55,521 nucleotides of DNA from Paenibacillus gorillae (lineage in GTDB: Bacteria > Bacillota > Bacilli > Paenibacillales > Paenibacillaceae): NCBI RefSeq assembly GCF_000513275.1, contig NZ_CBVJ010000037.1:1-55521 (forward strand), given 5' to 3'. Position numbers and translations under genes: made by a program. This document shows positions 18,047-26,850 of this stretch, piece after piece. The stretch's first letter is position 1, and each line of letters starts with the position of its first letter. A model generated the notes under the pieces. It saw nothing but the letters and a program-made list of their open reading frames with translations, was not told where the DNA came from and did not search any database.

Positions 18047-19212
18047 AGCCGCTCCTCTCCTTTCTTACCTCCTTTCTCGTTCTATGCCTGTTGAACGGAT
18101 GCTGGGATAATAATGAACTGGACGAGTATGGCTATGTGCAAGCGATATCGATCGATCAAGGCGAAGGCGACTTCATCGATATTACAACCCACTTTTACAA
18201 TCCTTCCAGTAAGATGCAAACGGATGTGACATCAAGTGCGGCAGCTAAAGGAATTAATATTCGTACCACAGGTGAAACCTTCTTTGAAGCGATGCGGGAG
18301 ATTCCTACTAAATTTGGGCGCAAGGCCAAATGGGATCATATGCGCGTCATTATTATCGGAGAGAAGCTGGCCAGGGCGTTAAACATCCGGGAAGTGCTCG
18401 ATTTCTTCTCAAGAGACCATGAACCGCGGGGCACGATTCTCCCCATCATTGCTGAGAAGTCGGCGGCAGATTTTCTGGATATTAAACCGTTTATCGAACA
18501 GACCATTGGTCAACAGTATAGAAAGATGGAGACGACCGCCTCTCTCTATTCTGCAAAAACTTCTGATCTTCCGCTCTATGATCTCGCGATACAATTAAGC
18601 AGCCCTTCCAAAACCTCTATTATGCCATATCTGCATAAGAACACCTTGGATAAGAAGGCGGCAATATCCGGCGTCGCATTAATTCAAGACGGGAAAATGG
18701 TAGGGCTTCTTAGGGAGAAAGATACCGAAACGCTGATGATGCTGACCGACAGATACAAGTATGGCGTATTTGAATTTCCTTGTATGAATGATGAGAAAAA
18801 GCAGATCTATAACAAGGAATCGCTTGAAATCGTCAATTTCAACAGCCGATTAGTCGCCAGTGTGAACAATAATAAAGTAACCGTCGATGTCCATATGTCT
18901 ATAGAAGGAACGACCGGAGAACTGCGCTGCTCTGACTTGAAGAGCAAGCAAGATATGGAGCGCTTCGAACAGACGATTAAAGATCAGGTGGAGCATCAGA
19001 TTGAGCATACCACTCGTACCATTAAGGCCAAAAAAGTGGATGTGCTCGGAATCGGCAATCAAATTTACCGAAAAAACCCGAAGCTTTGGAAGCAGCTGGA
19101 ACCCGATTGGGCCGATAAGATTGCCCAGATGCAATTCCAGACCCATGTCCAAGTTCATGTGTTAAGTACGGGTATGAACGCTGGCACGATATTTGGGACA
19201 AAGGAGCATTGA
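18043..19212 (+). CDS. Spore germinant receptor C subunit, Ger(x)C family lipoprotein
   Basis: 389 residues starting at GTG (18043), which overlaps the gerA-type stop by 4 nt. The signal sequence ends in LLNGCWDNNELDEYGYV: Cys is lipidated and the WDxxEL signature is typical of Ger(x)C proteins. Later segments (KFGRKAKWDHMRVIIIGEKLA; DFFSRDHEPRG) match the conserved N-terminal domain of the family. It anchors to the outer face of the spore inner membrane as part of the receptor complex. Confidence 0.93.
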   Translation: MKPLLSFLTSFLVLCLLNGCWDNNELDEYGYVQAISIDQGEGDFIDITTHFYNPSSKMQTDVTSSAAAKGINIRTTGETFFEAMREIPTKFGRKAKWDHMRVIIIGEKLARALNIREVLDFFSRDHEPRGTILPIIAEKSAADFLDIKPFIEQTIGQQYRKMETTASLYSAKTSDLPLYDLAIQLSSPSKTSIMPYLHKNTLDKKAAISGVALIQDGKMVGLLREKDTETLMMLTDRYKYGVFEFPCMNDEKKQIYNKESLEIVNFNSRLVASVNNNKVTVDVHMSIEGTTGELRCSDLKSKQDMERFEQTIKDQVEHQIEHTTRTIKAKKVDVLGIGNQIYRKNPKLWKQLEPDWADKIAQMQFQTHVQVHVLSTGMNAGTIFGTKEH

Positions 19213-19214
19213 GG

Positions 19215-19457
19215 ATGTTAGGAAAACTCATCTGCGTCTTGCTGCTCGCCTCTGCGATGCTGATTCATGACATTCCGAAAGTGAAGAAAGCAAGCAATCG
19301 GGACCGGCTTGTGTATATCGCCATGATGGCGCCAATGCTCTATCTTGCTGTTATCTTTGTGACGGCTCAGCCATGGCCTAACCTGGATATGATTTTCAAT
19401 TTGTTTACCGGGCCTGCAAAACTCTTTATTCGCTGGCTCAATCCTATGCAAACTTGA
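19215..19457 (+). CDS. Small two-helix membrane protein within the germinant receptor operon
   Basis: 80 residues from the ATG at 19215, 2 nt after the gerC-type stop, with AAAGGAG 8-10 nt upstream. Two hydrophobic helices are visible (LICVLLLASAML; YIAMMAPMLYLAVIFVT), separated by a basic loop with VKKASNRDR. It is too short to be one of the three standard subunits. Its position between the C and B genes points to an accessory like the small GerD/2Tm-type receptor partners, but I cannot name it. Confidence 0.78.
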   Translation: MLGKLICVLLLASAMLIHDIPKVKKASNRDRLVYIAMMAPMLYLAVIFVTAQPWPNLDMIFNLFTGPAKLFIRWLNPMQT

Positions 19458-19484
19458 CTGCTATACAAGCTGGAGGAGGACCCT

Positions 19485-20594
19485 ATGAAGCAACCAGAAC
19501 GCGTTAGTTCGATTCAAATGTCCATGCTGTTTCTCTTCTTCATGACGGGCTCCTCCATCGTTATCGTCCCTGCACCCTTAACGAGCATTGCAGGCAATGG
19601 AGCATGGATCTCGCTTCTCATTGCCACGGCGATAGGAATGCTTCTGCTGGCTGCTATTCTTTATTTAAACCGGCTGGCCCCTGAGCTTTCACTGGTTGGG
19701 CAAAGCCAGGCCGCACTCGGCAAGGGACTTACCTTGCTGGTGCTTATCCCCTTTACCTTCGTATTGACTTGGAATATATCCGGCGTTGTCATCGAGATCG
19801 GCATCTTCTTCAAAAATACGATGCTGAAGGAAACGCCCACCTACGCGGTAAGCACCTTATTTTTTATTATGATCGGGTTCACGGCTATGGCAGGGATCGA
19901 GGTTATCGCCCGGATGGCCGCCGTATTTATGTTTCTCATGTTCGGCTGTATTGTTATGATCTGGATTCTGGTTGCCAACCTGTATCACCCGCAATATCTG
20001 CTTCCCATCATGCCTGATGGAATGGGGCCGATTCTTAACGCCTCATATGTGGTGTATGGCTTCCCCTACTCCGAGCTCGTCGTCTTCTCGGTCATCTTAG
20101 CATTTGTACGCAAGGACGAGAACGCCCAGCTGCGCAAGCATATGTATATTGCACTGATTATCAATTCCTTGACGCTGATTGCTTCCGTTATAAGCAGCAT
20201 TATGGTGCTTGGACCGCTGTCGGGAAATTTGAAATACTCTTTGTACCAGTTAGCTCGGCTAATCTCGTTCCAGGAAGTAATCGAGCGAATCGAATCCGTC
20301 ATTGGTTTCTCGCTCATTGTCGGCTTTTATTTCAAAGCTTCTATTCTGCTGCTCATCCTGATTAAACTGTTGAAAGAGCTACTAGGCTTGAAAAATGAAC
20401 GGTTAATCGTATTCCCCGCCACCTTCATTTGCCTCTTGCTGTCGTTAACCACCTATATAAAAGAATCTCAGCTAGAGGAGTTCGTTAATGTGACATGGCC
20501 GCTGCTTAATACGCTAGCCTATACGGTACCTGTTCTTCTCATTCTGGCGGTAACAGCTATTCGATTCCATAGCAATCAGGACAAAAAGCAATAA
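19485..20594 (+). CDS. Spore germinant receptor B subunit (GerAB/GerKB endospore germination permease)
   Basis: 369 residues with about ten transmembrane segments, a single-domain APC-fold transporter homologue. The N-terminus (VSSIQMSMLFLFFMTGSSIVI) and the GMLLLAAILYLNRLAPE and TPTYAVSTLFF segments are typical of the family. GGAGGA precedes the ATG. In this family the B subunit holds the germinant-binding pocket in the inner membrane. It closes the A-C-small-B operon; the B-last order differs from the A-B-C order of B. subtilis gerA but is seen in gerK-like clusters (A, C, B). Confidence 0.92.
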   Translation: MKQPERVSSIQMSMLFLFFMTGSSIVIVPAPLTSIAGNGAWISLLIATAIGMLLLAAILYLNRLAPELSLVGQSQAALGKGLTLLVLIPFTFVLTWNISGVVIEIGIFFKNTMLKETPTYAVSTLFFIMIGFTAMAGIEVIARMAAVFMFLMFGCIVMIWILVANLYHPQYLLPIMPDGMGPILNASYVVYGFPYSELVVFSVILAFVRKDENAQLRKHMYIALIINSLTLIASVISSIMVLGPLSGNLKYSLYQLARLISFQEVIERIESVIGFSLIVGFYFKASILLLILIKLLKELLGLKNERLIVFPATFICLLLSLTTYIKESQLEEFVNVTWPLLNTLAYTVPVLLILAVTAIRFHSNQDKKQ

Positions 20595-20624
20595 CGGCCG
20601 CCCCGTCTTAGCGGAGCGGCCGTT
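20593..20624. terminator. Bidirectional terminator between the ger operon and the SDR gene
   Basis: AACGGCCGC (20593-20601) pairs with GCGGCCGTT (20616-20624) with an internal CCG/CGG extension. The minus-strand side has a T-rich tail, so it serves the convergent SDR gene best. Confidence 0.7.
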
Positions 20625-20645
20625 CTCAATCTCAGTACATTCAGC

Positions 20646-21458
20646 TTATTCGGCGATAAGGGACACTTTTTCCCATTCCTTCACTTCATCGATCCGTTTG
20701 CTCAGCGCATCGCTGATGCTGTAGACAGCCATCGAGCCCACTGGGAAATGCAATGGAGGATTATCGCTGTTGATCATTGCGATCATGGCTTCCACCGCTT
20801 TTTCCTGTTTGCCTAGCTGGAGCGAGTTATAGCTTTGGTAGAACGCATCATAGACTGGAGCATATTCAGGAAGCTGGTTAGACTGTTTTTGGGATTGTCC
20901 CATAAATTCCGTCTCGAACACACCTGGCTCCACGAGGGTTGTTTTAATGCCGAACGGAGCAAGCTCCTGAGACATCGCTTTCGAGAAGCCCTCAACGGCA
21001 AACTTGGAAGCCGCATAAATGCTGTATGCCGGTACAGCCCAGACGCCGAAGACCGATGAGAGATTGACATAGTGGCCTGAGCCTTGTTTCTTGAAGACCG
21101 GCAGCGTCTCACGGATGACGTCCAGCATGCCAAATACGTTGACGTCAAATTGATGGCGGATTTGCTCGTCCGTATATTCCTCCAGCATTCCGAACAGGCC
21201 ATAGCCGGCATTGTTGACGACAATATCAATGGTGCCGAACCTGTCTACTGCTTCTTGAACCGCAGCTTTAATCTGTTCCTTATTCGTTACATCCAATACT
21301 GCAAGATGAACATTGTCAGGCGATTTTTCCTTCAAATCGGCGATGTCCTCCAGCTTTCTTGCGGTTGCTACGATTTTATCCCCGGAATCCAGTAATTGCT
21401 CGACGAACTTACGGCCAAATCCTGAAGATGTACCTGTAATAAACCATACTTTACTCAT
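20646..21458 (-). CDS. Short-chain dehydrogenase/reductase (classical SDR)
   Basis: 270 residues. The Rossmann signature TGTSSGFG lies at residues 8-15, NNAG at about 86-89, catalytic Ser in NLSSVFG, and the YAASK active-site motif near residue 154. The missing acidic residue after the second strand (ATARKLEDI) suggests NADP(H) preference. AAAAGGATG precedes the ATG. Its substrate is unknown; it resembles the broad-specificity oxidoreductases often found beside regulators in Firmicutes. It is co-directional with the next SDR but separated by about 70 nt. Confidence 0.88.
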   Translation of the reverse strand: MSKVWFITGTSSGFGRKFVEQLLDSGDKIVATARKLEDIADLKEKSPDNVHLAVLDVTNKEQIKAAVQEAVDRFGTIDIVVNNAGYGLFGMLEEYTDEQIRHQFDVNVFGMLDVIRETLPVFKKQGSGHYVNLSSVFGVWAVPAYSIYAASKFAVEGFSKAMSQELAPFGIKTTLVEPGVFETEFMGQSQKQSNQLPEYAPVYDAFYQSYNSLQLGKQEKAVEAMIAMINSDNPPLHFPVGSMAVYSISDALSKRIDEVKEWEKVSLIAE

Positions 21459-21528
21459 TGCGAATCATCCTTTTCTATATTGAAGTTTAGTTATTAATGT
21501 CATTAATTATTGCAAGGGAAGCCTCTCT

Positions 21529-22302
21529 TTATCCTTGGCGATAGATCGGAGCTCCCAATGGTGATCCCCCCGTGCCTCCGTCTGCGCTAATTTCAGCGCC
21601 TTGGACGAATGAGGATTCATCCGATGCCAGGAACAACGCCACATTCGCAATTTCTTCAGGTGCACCCAATCGCTTCAGCGGAATGCTTTGCGAAAGTACA
21701 GACTCCAGCTTCGCAAAACCTTCATCTGTCGACTGTCCCCATATTGGAGTACGAGTCGCACCAGGGGAAACGGAGTTAACCCGAATGCCCCGCGGTGACA
21801 ATTCTGATGCCAGCACCCGTGCCATGCTGCTTACAGCGCCTTTACTAGCAGAATAGGCCGCTAGGCCAGGGCTGCCCGCTGTTGCCAAAACCGAAGTGTT
21901 CAGTATGACGGAGCCTCCTGCCTTCAAATGTGCAGATGCCGCCTGAACCAGAAAGAATACGCCGGTTACGTTGACTCGAAGCACTTCTTCAAAAACGGAT
22001 AATTCCGTTCCTCCTACAGGCGTTTGAGCCGAAATGCCAGCATTTGCGAATACGATGTCCAGTCCGCCGAACTTATCAACTGCTGCAGCTACCGCCTTTT
22101 CAGCACTTGCCGGATCGGAAGCATCCCCTTGAACAGCCAGAGCGTCCGGACCAAGCTGCTCAACGGCCGCATCCAACGTGGACTGATTCCGTCCGGTGAT
22201 AACTACCTTCGCTCCTTCGGCAACGAATAATTTTGCAGTCGCCAGCCCAATTCCGCTATTGCCTCCAGTAATTAATGCTACTTTTCCGTATAATCTTCCC
22301 AT
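21529..22302 (-). CDS. Short-chain dehydrogenase/reductase (classical SDR)
   Basis: 257 residues from the ATG at 22302, the first start with a purine-rich site (GGGAGAG) and the right family N-terminus, MGRLYGKVALITGG. TGGNSGIG, ANAGIS, NTSVLAT, and YSASKGA (catalytic Tyr-Lys) are all present, and the C-terminus has the ADGGTGGS loop of glucose/3-oxoacyl-type SDRs. The promoter region carries repeated GAACGATCA elements that look like a TetR-type operator. The substrate cannot be told. Confidence 0.88.
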   Translation of the reverse strand: MGRLYGKVALITGGNSGIGLATAKLFVAEGAKVVITGRNQSTLDAAVEQLGPDALAVQGDASDPASAEKAVAAAVDKFGGLDIVFANAGISAQTPVGGTELSVFEEVLRVNVTGVFFLVQAASAHLKAGGSVILNTSVLATAGSPGLAAYSASKGAVSSMARVLASELSPRGIRVNSVSPGATRTPIWGQSTDEGFAKLESVLSQSIPLKRLGAPEEIANVALFLASDESSFVQGAEISADGGTGGSPLGAPIYRQG

Positions 22303-22355
22303 TTCCACTCTCTCCCTTGCTTTTTTATGAACAACTGTTGTATCCATCGCCCCAT

Positions 22356-22513
22356 TGGGAACGATCATTCTAAATAAATTAAAAAAAATAAATCGACTAT
22401 TTAGCTTCAAGAAAAATGGGTGCCTTTGAAAGCCGCCTTCGTTCTTCTCAAAACGATAATAGCATATTGAGAACGATCAGTAAATAATTATTTTTTACCG
22501 ACTGTTCTCAATA
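22356..22513. promoter_or_regulatory. Operator-like repeats upstream of the 22302 SDR gene
   Basis: GGGAACGATCATTC (about 22357-22370) and GAGAACGATCAG (22469-22480) are near-copies of a dyad GAACGATCATTC. TATTGAGAAC at 22465-22474 has a perfect inverted partner GTTCTCAATA at 22504-22513, two bases before the racemase stop codon. The 29-nt AT-rich centre is too long for a good terminator, so regulator binding is likelier. Confidence 0.4.
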
Positions 22514-22514
22514 G

Positions 22515-23300
22515 TCAAATGATACTAGCTTCGTAGGCCGGATCTTTCCGGTGAATGCTGCTCCTGTCCAGATAAGCGCCTCCGGACCGTTCAATGGCAC
22601 GCTCTACAAGAACGTCCATTGCGTCCACTACGTAACTTCTAAATTGAAGCGGCAGCGGAATGCAGGACAGCTCTGTACAAGCCAGAATGATTCGGTCACA
22701 ATAATACGTTTCCCTCATTTGCTGCACAACCTTTATCAATTCTGCAGCGTTTAAATTACCGTCTCGTTTGACCTGCTCATAAATAATTTGAGACACCTTG
22801 CGCTGGAGTGATGGTTCCGGAACGACGTATTCCAAGCCATAGCGCTTGCAGCTTTCTGCATATACACCGCTCTTGATTGTTCCGTCCGTTGCGAGCAGTC
22901 CGACACGTCTAACCGCATCGCCCGATTTGCTTACCGCTTGGACGGTTTCATTCACCATATGGATGATCGGGACGGACGTCAACTGCTGCATCTGCTGATA
23001 AAAGAAATGTGAAGTATTACAAGGAATCGCGATATTCGCCGTTCCCGCTAGCTCGAGCAATTCCAGATCACGGCGTACCGCTTCTATAAATTCATCATGA
23101 TCACCGCTCGTTATCGCATCCGTTCGATCAGGAAGCGAAGCATGATTCAGCACAACCATATCAATATGCTCCTGATCCTGCTTCGCAGCGGTCCGCGCAA
23201 TGACCCGCTCCATAAATACAGCCGTAGCTTGTGGTCCCATTCCGCCGAGCACACCTAACTTCCGTCGTGCCGGGGCAGCTGTCTTTCCCCGTAGCGCCAT
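22515..23300 (-). CDS. Aspartate/glutamate racemase family protein
   Basis: 261 residues from the ATG at 23300, chosen because AGGGGG lies 7 nt upstream; it begins 1 nt after the MurE-like stop. The family's two catalytic cysteines are visible: Cys94 in IPCNTSHFF and Cys208 in LACTELSCI. The N-terminal loop LGVLGGMGPQAT is diagnostic of the cofactor-independent Asp/Glu racemase superfamily, and the form is nearer aspartate racemase than MurI. It would make a D-amino acid, D-Asp by family precedent, in the cytoplasm. Its operon partners are two ATP-dependent peptide ligases, so the D-amino acid is probably used by one of them. Confidence 0.88.
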   Translation of the reverse strand: MALRGKTAAPARRKLGVLGGMGPQATAVFMERVIARTAAKQDQEHIDMVVLNHASLPDRTDAITSGDHDEFIEAVRRDLELLELAGTANIAIPCNTSHFFYQQMQQLTSVPIIHMVNETVQAVSKSGDAVRRVGLLATDGTIKSGVYAESCKRYGLEYVVPEPSLQRKVSQIIYEQVKRDGNLNAAELIKVVQQMRETYYCDRIILACTELSCIPLPLQFRSYVVDAMDVLVERAIERSGGAYLDRSSIHRKDPAYEASII

Positions 23301-23301
23301 C

Positions 23302-24843
23302 CTATTTCCCCCTAACAACTTCTAGCGTGTCCAATTCTGCTGCATGAACGGAATGAATAATTTCAGCTCCAGCAAGGCTTTTCGCAGCCATAAATGCATT
23401 GACAATTTCTTTCTCATTGAAAGGTGCTTGCGTATTTCCTAATAGCTGGGTCGTCTCATGGCCTTTGCCTGTAATAAGAACGATATCCCCGGGCTGACAT
23501 TTGGATAGGGCAAAATGAATCGCATCCTTGCGGTCAACGAAGGAATGATAGCTGCCCCCCGCCTGTTTAACGCCTCTTGTGATTTCGTGAATGAGACGTA
23601 CAGGATTTTGATGTTTCGGATTATCCGAGGTTACGACAGATAAATCCGCATACGTTCCAGCGACCTTGCCCATCGCTCTGCGCTTCCGCTCCCCATGAAT
23701 GCCATCCGCCCCATACACGCCGAATACAAGAATAATTCTGCCGCTTGCATAAGAACGAATCGTCGTGAGCACCTGCTCCAAACCATCTTCCGTATGGGCG
23801 AAGTCAACGATCACTTTATTGGCTGCATCCTCATACACGGTCTCCATCCTGCCTCGTATACCGGTCAGGTTCTGAAGTCCAAGCTGAATCGTAGAAAGAC
23901 TGATGCCGTGGCTGACCCCGTAAGCAATCGCCGCCAATGCGTTATACACATAGATCTTCCCTGGAAAATGAATCTGAATGGCTATTTCCCCTGCCGGAGT
24001 ATGGGCTATGAAGGCAGAACCATTTTCCAAACTCTGAATTTGGGTCGCATAGACATCGCATAAGGAATGAATGCCATAAGAAAGGACTGGAGCATTGCGA
24101 TCATTCAGCCTCTTGATGAGCAGCTGACCGTAAGGGTCATCTGCGTTAATAATGTTCATATCTGTCGTTTGATCAAATAATTGAGCTTTTGTTTCAAAAT
24201 AGTTTTCCATAGACTGATGCAGCTCCAGATGATCTGGAGTTAAATTCGTAAAGATGCCCGTCTTGAACTGGCTATACGCCGTGCGCTTCAAGTGCAGAGC
24301 ATGTGAAGATACTTCCATGACGCAATCCTCTACACCTGACTCCCTCATCGTTGCAAACAATTGCTGCAAATGAAGCGATTCAGGTGTAGTGTTCCGGGTC
24401 TCAACTGCGATGCCTTTGATCTGGCTGCCCATCGTGCCGATCACTCCCACCGAACGGCCCGCCTGCTCCAGAATGGCTTGAATGAGGTACGTTATGGAGG
24501 TTTTGCCATTCGTCCCTGTAACACCAATAAGATTCATAGCCGCAGTGGGATTGTCGTAAAAGACAGCAGACAGCTTGGCGAGAGCATCTCTTGCATCCTG
24601 TACCATTAGAACCGGAATTCCGGCTCTAACATCGACTTTCTTTTCGACCACGACGGCCACAGCTCCACGCTCAATCGCCTGCTCAATATATTTGTGCCCG
24701 TCTGTTTCGAAGCCGCTGATTGCCACGAAGAGACTTCCCTGCTTCACTTCCCTCGAGTCGAAGGCAATCGCAGCAATCTCAATTTGCGGATCACCTTGCA
24801 GCAGAATGTGTTCAAGACCGGCAGTGATGGATGACAACAACAT
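23302..24843 (-). CDS. MurE-like UDP-MurNAc-dipeptide ligase (Mur ligase family)
   Basis: 513 residues from an ATG at 24843 with AAAGGAGG 7 nt upstream. Mur-ligase marks: DSREVKQGSLFVAISG near residue 29, P-loop GVTGTNGKT (107-115), carbamylated Lys219 in YFETKAQLF, TPDHLELH and FAHTEDGLEQVL. The third-residue recognition loop reads DNPK (407-410) with HQN following, where diaminopimelate-adding MurE has DNPRxE, while GKGHE (459-463) is kept. The amino acid added may therefore differ from diaminopimelate. The upstream ATP-grasp frame runs into this gene without a stop, probably through an indel. This is likely an extra, specialised MurE paralogue, as housekeeping murE normally lies in the dcw cluster. 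Confidence 0.85.
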   Translation of the reverse strand: MLLSSITAGLEHILLQGDPQIEIAAIAFDSREVKQGSLFVAISGFETDGHKYIEQAIERGAVAVVVEKKVDVRAGIPVLMVQDARDALAKLSAVFYDNPTAAMNLIGVTGTNGKTSITYLIQAILEQAGRSVGVIGTMGSQIKGIAVETRNTTPESLHLQQLFATMRESGVEDCVMEVSSHALHLKRTAYSQFKTGIFTNLTPDHLELHQSMENYFETKAQLFDQTTDMNIINADDPYGQLLIKRLNDRNAPVLSYGIHSLCDVYATQIQSLENGSAFIAHTPAGEIAIQIHFPGKIYVYNALAAIAYGVSHGISLSTIQLGLQNLTGIRGRMETVYEDAANKVIVDFAHTEDGLEQVLTTIRSYASGRIILVFGVYGADGIHGERKRRAMGKVAGTYADLSVVTSDNPKHQNPVRLIHEITRGVKQAGGSYHSFVDRKDAIHFALSKCQPGDIVLITGKGHETTQLLGNTQAPFNEKEIVNAFMAAKSLAGAEIIHSVHAAELDTLEVVRGK

Positions 24844-24890
24844 AAAGCGAACCTCCTTTGTAACCTTTGTAAGCATCTGTGTCATATGGG

Positions 24891-26078
24891 TTAGCCTTTG
24901 CGTGCTTTCCTCAAAAATTTTGCCGAGCAGTATCCCCATGTACGCGAAGGCTGGCTGCGGATCCCTCCAGTCCCATATCGCATAAGCCTTTGGCCGAAAC
25001 AGCAACGAATGAACAACCTGGGCGCGTGTCAGCTGTCCCGTTCTCCAATAGTCGCGTATTGCCAGCAAATCCTCGTAGGCATACCAGAATACACGCTTCG
25101 TTGCTCTTGTTTCGGCGGGTTGTCGTTCGCCGGTTCCAGTCAACTCACAATAAGTGAGATACGGAATATTCATTCCTGCGTGCTGAAGCAGGACATTCAA
25201 GTTTGTAATGCGGACATTAATCTCGATTAAATAAAATTGGCCGGTTTCCATCTTTTTTCAAACTCAATTTCCGCAAAGCCCTTCCATCCAATCTGCTCCA
25301 GAAATTTCGCGCCGATCTCATACAGTTCCGGCACCTTCTTATACTCAGTAAAGACGGAAGCTCCAAAGTTGACCGGATACTGGCGAAGCTTATGGCAGCT
25401 TACCCAGTTCGTCACCCGCGATTGTTGGTTAAGGTAAGCGTCAAACGTGTACATATGATCGTCGAAGCCCGGGATGATGCGCTGTACGATCACTTCCAGC
25501 CCCGCCTTCTCTGCCTCACCCAATGCCCGGACAAGCTCTTCTTTGTTATTTACTTTGAAGAGCTTGCGCCGAAAGTGGGCAACAAAGGCGGGAGAATCAA
25601 CCGGCTTGACGATACAGGGATAATGAATAATATTTTCAATTTTCTCGAAAAAATGCTCCTCATTCCGCTTCACTGTCTCTGGCACACGAACTTTGTTTTG
25701 CGTAGCTAGCTGATGAAGCGTTCCTTTGTCCATGACCTGCGTATACAGCCCTTGCTCCGTCTGCGGAATCAAGTAATAGCGTTTCAGCTCCGCCAAATGC
25801 TCATCCACGATCTCCACATAAGAATCATGGCAAGGGATAAGAACTGGCGGGTGGCTTTGCTTGCTGCCGTAATCGATCAGAAACCGGACAAAGCCTTCTT
25901 TGTCCTCCTTATAATGCGGAGCGATCAGCTGCTCTGAGCAAAACTTCGACTTGGCTCCATACGCCTGCTTGCTGGAATAATCCACGGCAACCGTATGAAT
26001 GCCGTACTGGCCTAGACAGCGAATCGTGCTAAGGCCAATATAATAATTACAGCCCAAAATGACCGCTTTATGTTTCAC
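24891..26078 (-). CDS. ATP-grasp carboxylate-amine ligase (frame broken; D-Asp ligase-like)
   Basis: The N-terminal half (HKAVILGCNYYIGLSTIRCLG) is a pre-ATP-grasp Rossmann-like domain. ATP-grasp features follow: YPCIVKPVDSP, EVIVQRIIPGFDDHMYT, GFAEIEFEK and YLIEINVRITN (metal-binding Glu/Asn). Adding one A to a six-base run (25253-25258) joins the two halves. A second change in the four-base run at 24918-24921 would end the protein with KFLRKARKG at 24891 instead of reading into murE, giving 395 residues. I chose the GTG at 26078 because AGGA stands 9 nt upstream. Architecture and motif order resemble the Enterococcus D-aspartate ligase Asl, which partners an aspartate racemase, but the superfamily is broad. 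Confidence 0.78.
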
Positions 26079-26439
26079 GTGAGCACATCCTATTTTCATC
26101 TAATATGTATTCTTCAGCATTGAACGGCATAGCTTGTTGGTCCTGTATGTATTTAAACAGATACATATTTCGAACTTGTATCAACATTGTAAATTTGTTG
26201 CCGCAAGGGTCGAAAGACTTAAAAATCAAGGGTAAGTGTTTGTTCGTATCAGAGGCTTAACGCGAATCACGAATCGTAAGGGAGTTAGTTCTGAATAGTT
26301 TAACCTTATTGCTGAAAGGTATGTCACAAACGCCCATTCCGAATGCGTCACGCATTTGAAAGCCGTAACATCCAACTCTCGTCTGAATTCCCAGCGGCAA
26401 ATCAAGTGGGCGAACTGATACTGACATATAAATGAGGAA
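26079..26439. other. Gene-free stretch before the repeat block
   Basis: No coding frame with a ribosome binding site. It would contain the promoter of the ATP-grasp/MurE/racemase operon, but no convincing -35/-10 pair was found. Short frames here have no family resemblance. Confidence 0.4.
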
Positions 26440-26627
26440 CAAAATGTAAAAGTACATTTTGATGCGTCCATAAATGCCTAATATCGCCCTCAAAATGCAA
26501 AAATACATTTGAAATCGCCCATTTCGGCCTTTTCGACGCTTTTTAGTCCATTCAACCTGCACTTTTACATTTTGATGCAATAAATCACCAAAAAATCGGA
26601 TACCCACCTGCACTTTTACATTTTGAT
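26440..26627. repeat. 188-bp dispersed element, copy A
   Basis: Contains four copies of a 16-bp motif, AAAATGYAAAAGTRCA or close variants: two forward (26441, 26491) and two reverse (about 26556 and 26609). The left end is also a perfect hairpin, CAAAATGTA-4-TACATTTTG. Copies B and C elsewhere in the window share length, motif order and linker phrases such as ATAAATCRCC. Confidence 0.85.
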
Positions 26628-26779
26628 TGGACAGGCCGATGCCTATAGAGAACCTGCTTCGCAAAACAGCGATCTTCTCTTCGCTAATTGTGAGTTATAT
26701 AACAGTAAATAAAGTGGCTAATTCATATTCTTCTGAACTGATTGTTCTTAGAGGGATAAGCGGGGTTTCGGGGTTGATG

Positions 26780-26839
26780 CTTTGGGCTTTGGGCTTTGGG
26801 CTTTGGGCTTTGGGCTTTGGGCTTTGGGCTTTGGGCTTT
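26780..26839. repeat. Heptanucleotide tandem repeat (CTTTGGG)8
   Basis: Eight perfect CTTTGGG units plus a final CTTT. It lies in a gene-free gap between dispersed repeats. Apparent coding of a repeated LWALGFG peptide is a by-product of the repeat. Confidence 0.95.
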
Positions 26840-26850
26840 AGAGTATTGAG

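Noticed and set aside
23302..26078. Cyanophycin synthetase (ATP-grasp plus MurE fusion)
   Set aside because: The MurE-like part has its own strong ribosome binding site and a full MurE N-terminal domain, and the ATP-grasp part has a different architecture; the read-through is better explained by an indel.
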